Assembly: GCA_900119535.1 (NCBI GenBank)
Contig: FPJT01000001.1
Span: 286,367-350,366 of the forward strand
From: Ruminococcus sp. XPD3002
GTDB lineage: Bacteria; Bacillota; Clostridia; Oscillospirales; Ruminococcaceae
Length of the DNA stretch: 64,000 nt
Direction of reading: 5' to 3'
Position numbers and translations under genes: made by a program. Position 1 is the first letter of the stretch. The number at the start of each line of letters is the position of its first letter. This document shows, piece after piece, positions 9,267-18,200 of this stretch. The notes beneath the pieces were generated by a model. The model had not been told where the DNA came from, ran no database searches, and was given only the letters and a program-made list of their open reading frames with translations.

Positions 9267-9314
9267 AGACGCTGCCTCCTTGTAATTGGTATCGTAAATC
9301 CATTTAAATAAAAT

Positions 9315-9363
9315 ATAATGAATGCTATGCATTCATTATATCATATATTTTGCAATGGTGCAA
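9315..9363 (-). promoter_or_regulatory. dinB promoter with palindromic operator over the -10 box
   Basis: On the reverse strand TTGCAC (9363-9358), 17 bases, TATAAT (9340-9335) form the promoter. A perfect inverted repeat with 11-bp arms (9315-9325 and 9329-9339, arm ATAATGAATGC) covers the -10 box and the expected start site. Such placement is typical of a repressor operator. The half-site is not the GAAC-type LexA box of Firmicutes. Confidence 0.7.
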
Positions 9364-9522
9364 TAAACATGGACTCTTACTCACTTACACACTTCATGTA
9401 GGGGCGCTTTCCGAGCGCCCGTGATATCATCGATAACTTGAATAGAACATTGTAGGGACGGCGATTCGCCGTCCGCATTATACAATATATACATGTTCAA
9501 CAACAAAGGACCGCCAAAGGCG

Positions 9523-9587
9523 GCCCCTACACATTGTTTAACCATATATGTTCGGTTATCTGCGGACGACCAATGGTCGTCCCTACA
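9523..9587 (+). repeat. 65-bp direct repeat, copy 1
   Basis: Identical to 9640-9704 over all 65 bases. It begins with GCCCCTACA, runs through an AT-rich linker and ends with the palindrome GGACGACCAATGGTCGTCC followed by CTACA. Confidence 0.85.
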
Positions 9588-9639
9588 GGGTTTAAGGGTT
9601 ACGGGCAATTGTACGTGTACCAACGGGCGCTCGGAAAGC

Positions 9640-9704
9640 GCCCCTACACATTGTTTAACCATATATGTTCGGTTATCTGCGGACGACCAATGGTCGTCCC
9701 TACA
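9640..9704 (+). repeat. 65-bp direct repeat, copy 2
   Basis: Exact second copy of 9523-9587, 117 bases downstream. The unit between the copies contains another palindrome (GGGCGCT/AGCGCCC arms). Confidence 0.85.
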
Positions 9705-9769
9705 TGAAAGCGTTCAAGTGGCTATATGCAAAATGATTCATTTTTTGCACCTTTTCTTCATTTTTTTGG

Positions 9770-9798
9770 TTGTGGAGCTCTTTTTTTTCTGATATCAT
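9770..9798 (+). promoter_or_regulatory. Putative promoter for the GH43-GH146 operon
   Basis: TTGTGG (9770-9775), a 17-base T-rich spacer and TATCAT (9793-9798) precede AAAGGAGG and the ATG at 9840. The boxes are weaker than those of housekeeping genes here, which would fit an activated carbohydrate-utilisation promoter. Confidence 0.5.
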
Positions 9799-9839
9799 TT
9801 AAGTAGGGGAAAATTATAAATTTTCAAAGGAGGTAATCA

Positions 9840-11891
9840 ATGAAAAAGCTAACAGGATTTGCGGCGGCATTTATCGCAGCCGTTTCGGCAGCTGTCAGTG
9901 CGGTTCCTGCGGTAACAATTGCAGACAACCCGATAGTACAGACAAGCTATACTTCCGATCCTGCACCTCTTGTGCATGACGGAGTGTTCTACATGTACAC
10001 TGGTCACGATGCGGACGGCGCAAAGGACTATGTTATGCCCGACTGGAAATGCTTCTCGTCCACCGATATGCAGAACTGGACAGACCACGGAACGATCCTT
10101 TCCGAGTCCACATTCAAGTGGGCAGGTGAGAACTCCGCATGGGCAGCGCAGTGTATAGAGCGCAACGGTAAGTTCTATATGTACGTAACTGTAGTTCCTG
10201 CAAATGGCGGAGGAAGAGCCATAGGCGTTGCAGTTGCGGACTCTCCCACAGGTCCATTTAAGGACGCAATAGGCAAACCGCTCTGCGGTCCCGACTGGGC
10301 GTTCATAGATCCGACTGTATTCATCGACGATGACGGTCAGGCGTATCTTTACTTCGGCAACCCGAATCCATATTACGTTAAGCTGAACGAGGACATGATA
10401 TCGTATTCGGGCAGTATCACAAAGGTGGATATGACGGCTGAGGGCTTCGGCACCAAAGCCGACGGCGGAAGGATGTATGTTGAGGGACCGTGGTTCTATA
10501 AGCGGGGGGATATGTACTATCTTCTCTATGCGGCTAACGGCATCCCCGAGAATATAGCCTATTCCACTGCACCTTCGCCAACAGGACCGTGGACTTACCG
10601 CGGTGTCATAATGCCCTCTGAGGGAAGAAGCTTCACAAACCACTGCGGTATCGTCGACTATGAGGGACATTCCTACTTCGCATATCACAGCGGCGCACTT
10701 CCCGGAGGAAGCGGCTTTCAGCGCTCGGTGTGCATCGAGGAGTTCAGCTATAATGCGGACGGTACTATCCCGACCATAAAGATGAGCAGTTCAGGTCCCA
10801 AACAGTTACATTCACTTGATCCCTTTGTGCGAAATGAAGCGGAGTGCTTCTGCTGGGAGGAAGGCATAGAGACGGAGAAGTGTTCGGAAGGCGGACTTGA
10901 TATTGCCAACATCGAAAAGGGCGACTATGTAAAGATAAAGGGAGTTGACTTCGCAGAGGGTGCGGAGAGCTTCACCGCAAGTATAGCATCGGCGGAAAAT
11001 GGCGGAAGTATCGAACTGCATATCGACTCTCCCGACGGTGATATCATCGGCGTATGTGAAGTGCCCTCAACAGGCGGCTGGCAGGAGTGGCAGGAAGTCA
11101 CCTGCCCCGTTGAGATAAGCGGCGAACATGACCTGTATATGAAGTTCACAGGCGGAAGCGGTTTCCTTTTCAATGTGGACTGGTGGAAGTTCGGCGGTTC
11201 GGGTGAAACTGCGGATGACGGTTCTCTGTACCACAGCACCTTTGAGCGTTCAGCTGACGGCTGGAGCGGCAGGGCAGGTGCAGAAATATCGGTAACGGAC
11301 GAGGTTTCATTCTCGGGAGAGAAGTCCGCAAAGGTCACGGACCGTACAAGCTCGTGGCAGGGTATAGTGAAAAAGCTCGGAAACGCCTTCGCAAGCGGAA
11401 ACAGCTACAGCTTCAGCGCAAGGGCAATGTGTCCCGATGAGGACACGGTATTCCACCTGACTTTCCAGTACACGGAGGGCGAGGAAGTTAAATACACAAA
11501 GATAGACACAGTTGACGCCGAAAAGGGAAAATGGGTGCAGCTGTGCGGAAATGATTTCGGCATACCGGAAGAAGCTTCGGATATGTACGTCTATGTCGAG
11601 ACCAACAGCGGAATTGCTGATTTCTACGTTGACGAGATGACGGCAGCAGGTGAGGGTACAGACCTTTCCTCGCCCGATTTCATGAAGGTTATAAGGGGCG
11701 ACGTGGACAACAACGGCAGTGTTACCCTTTTCGACTTGGTACACGCAAGACGGGGACTGACAGAAGGCTTCACGGATGCTTATTCGGAAAAAGCGGCTGA
11801 TATAGACCGCAGCGGCAGCGTACAGGTAAACGACCTTGTGCTGCTTCAGAAATATCTGCTTGGTGCAGTGAACGGTTTCACTGCTGAATAA
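9840..11891 (+). CDS. Secreted GH43 arabinofuranosidase/xylosidase with CBM6, second CBM and dockerin
   Basis: This is a 683-residue secreted enzyme. A signal peptide (residues 1-28, A/V-rich) is followed by a five-bladed GH43 catalytic domain (about 35-325). It has the expected acidic triad: Asp40 in S-D-P-A-P as base, Asp157 in F-I-D-P-T as pKa modulator and Glu215 in Y-V-E-G-P as acid. A CBM6-like module (327-450, starting V-R-N-E-A-E and ending N-V-D-W-W-K-F), a CBM4/9-like module (459-603, starting F-E-R-S-A-D-G-W) and a dockerin (617-683, with D-V-D-N-N-G-S-V and D-I-D-R-S-G-S-V) follow. GH43 enzymes release arabinose or xylose from arabinoxylan or arabinan. The dockerin implies attachment to a cellulosome. 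It is 25 bases upstream of a GH146-type partner. Confidence 0.92.
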   Translation: MKKLTGFAAAFIAAVSAAVSAVPAVTIADNPIVQTSYTSDPAPLVHDGVFYMYTGHDADGAKDYVMPDWKCFSSTDMQNWTDHGTILSESTFKWAGENSAWAAQCIERNGKFYMYVTVVPANGGGRAIGVAVADSPTGPFKDAIGKPLCGPDWAFIDPTVFIDDDGQAYLYFGNPNPYYVKLNEDMISYSGSITKVDMTAEGFGTKADGGRMYVEGPWFYKRGDMYYLLYAANGIPENIAYSTAPSPTGPWTYRGVIMPSEGRSFTNHCGIVDYEGHSYFAYHSGALPGGSGFQRSVCIEEFSYNADGTIPTIKMSSSGPKQLHSLDPFVRNEAECFCWEEGIETEKCSEGGLDIANIEKGDYVKIKGVDFAEGAESFTASIASAENGGSIELHIDSPDGDIIGVCEVPSTGGWQEWQEVTCPVEISGEHDLYMKFTGGSGFLFNVDWWKFGGSGETADDGSLYHSTFERSADGWSGRAGAEISVTDEVSFSGEKSAKVTDRTSSWQGIVKKLGNAFASGNSYSFSARAMCPDEDTVFHLTFQYTEGEEVKYTKIDTVDAEKGKWVQLCGNDFGIPEEASDMYVYVETNSGIADFYVDEMTAAGEGTDLSSPDFMKVIRGDVDNNGSVTLFDLVHARRGLTEGFTDAYSEKAADIDRSGSVQVNDLVLLQKYLLGAVNGFTAE

Positions 11892-11916
11892 AAAAAGCAC
11901 AGAAGGGGTTAATCAA

Positions 11917-14900
11917 ATGAAAAAGACAATTTTAAACAGGCTTGTATCGGCGTGTTCCGCAGCAGCTGTTATGTGCAGCGTCGGCGGATATATGTCAACT
12001 GACCATGCATCAGCTTATGAAGCTGATATCACGGATTTTTCCATTTCGGACGTTGCTGTTACGGACGATTACTGCACAAACGCTCTCAACAAGGAATTGG
12101 AGTATCTCCTGTCCTTTGATACGGAAAAACTGCTTGCAGGCTTCCGTGACAATGCAGGACTCAGCACAAACGGTGCAACACGCTACGGCGGTTGGGAGAA
12201 TACAAATATCGCAGGTCACTGCGTGGGACATTATCTCACCGCGCTTGCACAGGCTTATCAGAGACCTGATATCAGCTCCGAACAAAGGGACGCTCTCTAT
12301 AAGCGCATGAAGACACTGATAGACGGTATGAAGACCTGTCAGCAGCACTCCCGCGGAAAGACAGGCTTCCTGTGGGCGGCACCTGTTCCCTCGGACGGAA
12401 ACGTTGAGCGTCAGTTCGACCGGGTTGAAATAGGCAAGGCAAATATATTCGATGATGCGTGGGTGCCGTGGTACACCATGCATAAGCTCATTGCAGGTAT
12501 AGTGGACGTTTATAACGCAACAGGCTATGCGCCTGCAAAGGAAGTAGGTTCCTCACTTGGCGACTGGGTATACAACAGAGTCAGCCGCTGGAGCCAGCAG
12601 ACTCGCAATACCGTTCTCTCCATAGAGTACGGCGGAATGAACGACTGTATGTACGACCTGTACGCAATAACAGGCAAGGACAGCCACGCTTCGGCAGCTC
12701 ATTCCTTCGATGAGGACGCTCTCTTCCAGAAGGTCTCAAACGGCGGAAGGGACGTTCTCAACGGCCGACACGCCAATACAACTATCCCTAAATTCATAGG
12801 CGCCCTGAAACGTTATACCGTTCTGGACGGCAAGACCGTCAACGGTCAGAAGGTGGATGCTTCCGCATACCTTAAATACGCCGAGAATTTCTGGGACATG
12901 GTAACGACTCACCATACCTACATCACAGGCGGAAACAGTGAATGGGAGCACTTCGGCAAGGATGATATCCTCGATGCAGAGCGTACAAACTGCAACTGCG
13001 AGACCTGCAACTCCTACAATATGCTGAAGCTTTCCCGTGAGCTTTTCAAGATAACCCATGACAGCAAGTACATGGATTTCTACGAGAAAACCTACTACAA
13101 TTCCATACTCTCCTCACAGAACCCCGAAACAGGTATGACTACCTATTTCCAGCCTATGGCTACGGGATTTTTCAAGGTCTACAGCACTCGCTGGGACAAA
13201 TTCTGGTGCTGTACGGGAAGCGGTATGGAGAGTTTCACAAAGCTTGGCGATACCATTTACATGCACGATGACGATACTCTTTACGTCAATTTCTATCAGA
13301 GCTCCATACTTGAATGGGCTGAAAAAGGCGTGACTATTACTCAGGAAAGCAGTATCCCCGAGGGCGCTTCCGTCAAGTTCACCGTAAAGGGCGATTCGGC
13401 AATGGACCTTCGCTTCCGTATCCCCGACTGGATAGACGGTAACATGAATGTTTCGGTAAACGGTTCAAAGTACAACTATAAGACCGTCAGCGGCTATGCG
13501 GATGTTTCGGGTAATTTCAGAAACGGCGATGTTATCGAACTGACGGTGCCCTCTAAGGTAAGAGCTTATCCTCTCCCTGATTCACCCGATGTATACGGCT
13601 TCAAGTACGGTCCTCTGGTACTCAGCGCAGAGCTTGGCAAGGAGGACATGAAGACCGACAGTACAGGTATGTGGGTAACTATCCCGAAGGAGAAAAAGGT
13701 CGCAAGTGAGACCATAAAGCTCGCAAAAACAGGACAGTCCGTGGCTTCGTTCATGGCTGAGATAGACGAACACCTCCTCCGCAGTTCGGACGGCCTGACA
13801 TTCACCCTCAATGATACCAATACAAAGCTGACTTTCACTCCGCACTACAGGCAGTATCAGCAGCGCTACGGCATATACTGGAAATTCGTGCCGAACGGTA
13901 CAGTCATCGAGGAAAAGCTTCCCCGTGCAAAGACTTCCGTAACAGATACTGTACAGCCGGGTTACGGTCAGTACGAGAGCGATAATCTCCACGGCATGTT
14001 GGAAGTCGGTTCTCTTGGCGTTACAAACGACAGCACCTACCGCTATGTGAAAAACGGAGGCTGGTTCACCTACAGAATGGCTGTGGACGATTCAGCACCT
14101 ATGCTCAGACTGCATATAAAGCTCCGCAAGTCCGATAACGGAAAGACACTTCGTGTAAGAGTTGGAGATGCAGTACTTATGGCGGAAAAGCTCAGCTACA
14201 GCGGCAGTCAGGACGTATACGACAGGACATTTGTTATACCCCAGGATGTACGCGACCGCTGTATCTACAGCCTTACAGCAGACGGTACCGAACACAGCGT
14301 TATCGATGTTACATTCTCGGCTGACGCAGATGGTGAGGAGTCCGCAAAGGTTTGCGACTTCATCTATATGGAGGCAGTACGTCCCGTTTACGAGTCCGAC
14401 AGCAGTATCGCATATTTCGTGGACTGCGGCGACCATAATTCCGATACAGTTACAGGCAGGGACAAGCTCGGTATGTACAACAGCGTGACAGAGCAGAGTT
14501 TCGGTATCGATGAAGTTACAGGCAGAAAATGGGGACTTATCGACGATACTACCGACCAGTACAACGGTTCATCAAAGAGCGGCGGTCTTTATACCGCAAA
14601 TACATGGTGCGACGAGGCTAATACTGCGGACGGCGCAGACAAGTCCAGCAGCTTCCGCTACACCAAAAACCAGTACGAGAACAATATCGCAAGACATATC
14701 GACTACAGCTTTGAACTGCCGAACGGTACATACTCAGTGGAGATGAGCTTCTGTGATCCTTGGGGATGCTCCAAGAATCCGACGGTTTACGGCAACTACG
14801 GTAAAACAGGTGAGACGGTCCTCGTGAAGAATGCACCTGTGGACAGAACTCCCGTAAGCGGTACGGTAAAGGTCACAGACGGCGAACTGACGCTGAATCT

Positions 14901-15159
14901 CCGCTCCGACGACAAGGCGATAAACATATGCTACATCATCATTCGTCCCGTTGAAACGATCCCTGCTTCAACAAGCGGCAGAAAGGGCGATGTGAACCTC
15001 GACGGAAGTGTTGATACATCCGATGCAGTACTGATGCAGAGCTATCTCCTCGGAAAGGAAAGCCTCAGCAGTGAACAGGCTTATGCTGCGGATATTATTC
15101 CGGATGCAGTACCTAACGTATTCGATATGGTCATGCTCAGAAAAATGATCGCAGAATAA
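11917..15159 (+). CDS. Secreted GH127/GH146-type beta-L-arabinofuranosidase with dockerin
   Basis: This is a 1080-residue secreted protein. After a signal peptide it has an (alpha/alpha)6-barrel domain of the former DUF1680 type (about 40-650), opening with L-L-S-F-D and G-G-W-E-N. The catalytic zinc-thiolate site is visible: Glu362-x-Cys364 in C-N-C-E-T-C and Cys431-Cys432 in W-C-C-T-G-S-G, matching the Glu and three Cys of beta-L-arabinofuranosidases; Glu344 is a plausible acid/base. Beta-sandwich regions follow (about 680-820), then a malectin-like module (834-1005), then a C-terminal dockerin (1021-1080). It likely removes beta-L-arabinofuranose from plant glycans. GH127 versus GH146 cannot be separated by eye. 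It is co-transcribed with the GH43 gene. Confidence 0.9.
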   Translation: MKKTILNRLVSACSAAAVMCSVGGYMSTDHASAYEADITDFSISDVAVTDDYCTNALNKELEYLLSFDTEKLLAGFRDNAGLSTNGATRYGGWENTNIAGHCVGHYLTALAQAYQRPDISSEQRDALYKRMKTLIDGMKTCQQHSRGKTGFLWAAPVPSDGNVERQFDRVEIGKANIFDDAWVPWYTMHKLIAGIVDVYNATGYAPAKEVGSSLGDWVYNRVSRWSQQTRNTVLSIEYGGMNDCMYDLYAITGKDSHASAAHSFDEDALFQKVSNGGRDVLNGRHANTTIPKFIGALKRYTVLDGKTVNGQKVDASAYLKYAENFWDMVTTHHTYITGGNSEWEHFGKDDILDAERTNCNCETCNSYNMLKLSRELFKITHDSKYMDFYEKTYYNSILSSQNPETGMTTYFQPMATGFFKVYSTRWDKFWCCTGSGMESFTKLGDTIYMHDDDTLYVNFYQSSILEWAEKGVTITQESSIPEGASVKFTVKGDSAMDLRFRIPDWIDGNMNVSVNGSKYNYKTVSGYADVSGNFRNGDVIELTVPSKVRAYPLPDSPDVYGFKYGPLVLSAELGKEDMKTDSTGMWVTIPKEKKVASETIKLAKTGQSVASFMAEIDEHLLRSSDGLTFTLNDTNTKLTFTPHYRQYQQRYGIYWKFVPNGTVIEEKLPRAKTSVTDTVQPGYGQYESDNLHGMLEVGSLGVTNDSTYRYVKNGGWFTYRMAVDDSAPMLRLHIKLRKSDNGKTLRVRVGDAVLMAEKLSYSGSQDVYDRTFVIPQDVRDRCIYSLTADGTEHSVIDVTFSADADGEESAKVCDFIYMEAVRPVYESDSSIAYFVDCGDHNSDTVTGRDKLGMYNSVTEQSFGIDEVTGRKWGLIDDTTDQYNGSSKSGGLYTANTWCDEANTADGADKSSSFRYTKNQYENNIARHIDYSFELPNGTYSVEMSFCDPWGCSKNPTVYGNYGKTGETVLVKNAPVDRTPVSGTVKVTDGELTLNLRSDDKAINICYIIIRPVETIPASTSGRKGDVNLDGSVDTSDAVLMQSYLLGKESLSSEQAYAADIIPDAVPNVFDMVMLRKMIAE

Positions 15160-15164
15160 AGAAA

Positions 15165-15206
15165 CAGCCATAGAGCGGTAAGCACCGTTCTATGGCTGAA
15201 ATTTTT
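15165..15206 (+). terminator. Intrinsic terminator of the GH43-GH146 operon
   Basis: Bases 15165-15179 pair with 15184-15198 (15 bp with one G-U) around AAGC, followed by AAATTTTTAT. It lies between two converging genes and may also serve the reverse-strand gene. Confidence 0.8.
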
Positions 15207-15220
15207 ATATTATGTCGCTT

Positions 15221-18200
15221 TTATTTATTTCCTTGTCTTGCCTTGAAGAAGTCTTCGGACTTTGTTGTTCCGCCTGTTGATGCGTGTGAATAGTATTCAA
15301 GTACCAGTGTTGCATCGCTGGCATCAAGGAGACCGTCCTTATTGACGTCACCGAGAGTTATGGACTCCTGTGTTACGTCCTTGCTTCCAGTTGAAAGCTT
15401 AGCATAGAGACCGAGTATCATTGTTGCGTCGTTTGCATCGATAAGCTTGTCACCTGTGAGGTCGCCAAGCAGTATGTCTGTAACTTCCATTGTTTCGATC
15501 TGTGTTTCAAAGCTTCCGTTATCGTCAGAGTCAACTGAAATGCCGATCTCGTCCTCGGTTATCTCGTGGATGAGTACCTTGTCGTAGTCTGTTGAGAAGC
15601 TGCATGCAGGCTCGTAGGTATTGCCGTTTGCAGAGACCTTTACATCTGTGAGGTCATCGCCTGAAAGGATGTAGCCGTCATCTGTAAGTCTGAACTCGAC
15701 CTGAGCGCTTTCACCTTCAACATCTACCCTGTGCCAGTCAGCAGCCGAATATTTTACGTTGGATGCTGTTGATATGTTGAAGCCAGATTTCTCTCCCGTA
15801 ACCTTTATCGTTCCGGAAGGATCAATTATAACTTCATCAGCATTTTCAAAATCAATATTGATAAGTCCGTTATCTGTATCAAGTGTCAGACCGATATCTT
15901 TTTTATCACCCGGTTTTAAAAGGTAAGCTTTGCTCTTGTCATTAAGGTAATAGTTGAGATGCTGAAGACCACTGTCATCATCATCGTCGAAAAGCGGCAG
16001 TATCTTTATATCCTGCTCTTCATCAGGACATATTGTATATGAACCGTCGTTGTTAAGGTCTATTTTCTGAACTGTACAGTCGGATTGTACTGAATATGCA
16101 GTCAGAACCGGTGCGAATTCATAATCCTCGGGGATTTCGTTAACTACAGAAGCAGATAATGGATTAGTATATGCTGGCGTTTCAAATAAACCATGATAAT
16201 TCAGATAATTGATATCAGATGAACAATTTCCAAGTTTTGCACCTAATTTTGAATCAGCGTTTTTATTCAGATACCTTGGTATTATCCATGAGCCGTCATT
16301 GGTATTGATATATACACAAGCTTCATCATTATATTCAATGCAATTCGGATCGTATGTTATTATTTTTTTATTGTATTCTGAACCGTTAAAGCTATAATTA
16401 CCATCTTCAATATCATATCCTACTATTGCATGACCGCCTCTCTTGATATTTCCGTTTTCGTCAGGATAATAGTATTTAAAAGAGATATGTGTAGGTAAAC
16501 CTGCTGAAACCTGATTTATTACAAATCTGGTTTTTTGCGCTTCACTATAGTCATCATATCCTATTGTGCGGAGTTCACTGATTTTATCGGTACACTGGAT
16601 TACGTAATAATAACTTATTGCTGAAAGAATTTCATATGTCGGAGGAATTGAAACATTATAAAGTGTTGTAGCATTATAATCACGTGTTGACGGATCAAAT
16701 ATACCGTAACATGAAAGAACTGCAAGAGATGACATACCATAGCATGCACCGTGCCATTCTTGCAATAACATATAACTGAGACGTGATCTTTCTTCATCGG
16801 TAAGTCCTTCCATTAGTGCGCTATAGTCATCTTGATTTATATAATAAGGAAGGTAAGTGTCGTTTTTAAAATTTGAAGATGAATTATTGAATCCCCAGTT
16901 ATTGATACCATCTCTGAACTTTCCGTCAGGAATTATGACAGGAATAGTTGTGGTAGTAGTCGTAGTTGTAGTAGTAGTGGTTGTTGTGGTTGTAGTAGTG
17001 GTTGTAGTTGTAGTTGTAGTGGTTGTAGTAGTTGTTGTGGTGGTGGTGGTAGTAGTTGTCGTCGTGGTAGTTGTAGTAGTGGATGTAGTAGTCTCCTGAC
17101 CTCTGCGGATAGCGATATATCCGTCACAGTAGGAACTAACTCCCATAATATCGGATGGGTGTGGTTCAAATGTATTATTGTATTCTCTGTTGTGAATACC
17201 CTTCGTGAAGAGATAAGCCTGCATCATTCTGCTGGCGAGAGTATCAGGTCTGTCGTTCTCAAAATAGCATAATGGAGTGTATTCGATATCAAGCGGGAAT
17301 GCATCAGGATAAGAAGCGTATGAAGGTATCCTTACCTTGATCGTTACTGCTGTACCGGTATGGCTCTTCTTTTTGTCTCCTGAATAGTGGACGTAGATGC
17401 CTGTCCAGTAATCGGACTGTTCATCGGTAACTATCTCATATCCGAAATCGTCTGCATCAGCAATAGCCTCGCCCTTTTCGATGAGGTATTTTCCTGTTGT
17501 TTCGTCCTTAAGGATCTCAAGGCTTTTATCGAGTTTCAGATAGAGATTGAATTTATCGTACTCATTTTCACAGTCTGCCAGTGACAGTTCAATGGTGTAT
17601 TCGCTTCCTGCGCGTGATTCATAGAGCAGATCGCTTGACAGAGATGCTATTGGTTTTATCGTTGCTTTGTCCAGCTCGCTCATACTGAAACCGCCGTCAG
17701 CTGTTGGCTCGGCAGTTGTTGCAGGTGCGGTGGAGGTAGTAGTTACGATAGTGCTTGCAACAGTACTTGTAGTAGTAGGTTTATTTGTTGTGGTAGTTGT
17801 ACTTGTGGATGTGGTAGTGGGTTTGTTCGTTGTGGTGGTTGTGCTTGTGGAAGTAGTTGTGGGTTTGTTCGTTGTGGTAGTTGTGCTTGTGGATGTGGTT
17901 GTAGGTTTATTTGTTGTGGTGGTTGTGCTTGTGGATGTAGTTGTGGGCTTGTTTGTTGTGGTGGTTGTGCTTGTGGATGTAGTAGTAGGCTTGTTTGTTG
18001 TGGTGGTTGTGCTTGTGGATGTGGTAGTGGGTTTGTTTGTAGTAGTTGTGCTTGTGGATGTGGTTGTAGGTTTGTTTGTTGTAGTAGTTGTGCTTGTGGA
18101 TGTGGTAGTAGGCTTGTTTGTTGTAGTAGCAGGTTTATTTGTTGTAGTAGTAGGCTTGTTTGTTGTAGTAGCAGGCTTGCTTGCGGTGGAAGTAACAGGC

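Larger units (their letters stand above)
9267..9839. repeat. Intergenic cluster of GC-rich palindromes and a 65-bp direct repeat
   Basis: Between dinB and the GH43 gene lie at least five short hairpins (about 9401-9704), each built as a GTAGGG/CCCTAC-bordered palindrome such as GGACGACC-x-x-GGTCGTCC or GGACGGCGATTCGCCGTCC. A 65-bp stretch is repeated exactly at 9523-9587 and 9640-9704. It comprises the end of one hairpin, an AT-rich linker and a complete second hairpin. Reading frames across it are artefacts of the repeats. These look like mobile REP/MITE-like units; no transposase is present. The remainder, 9705-9839, is the GH43 promoter region. Confidence 0.75.

Noticed and set aside
9401-9704. 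Possible CRISPR array
   Set aside because: There is only one exact direct-repeat pair, spaced 117 bp start to start, with no regular spacers and no cas genes.
9381-9792. Two overlapping frames of 93 and 99 codons in the repeat cluster
   Set aside because: Both read through the palindromes and the 65-bp duplication, giving internally repeated nonsense.
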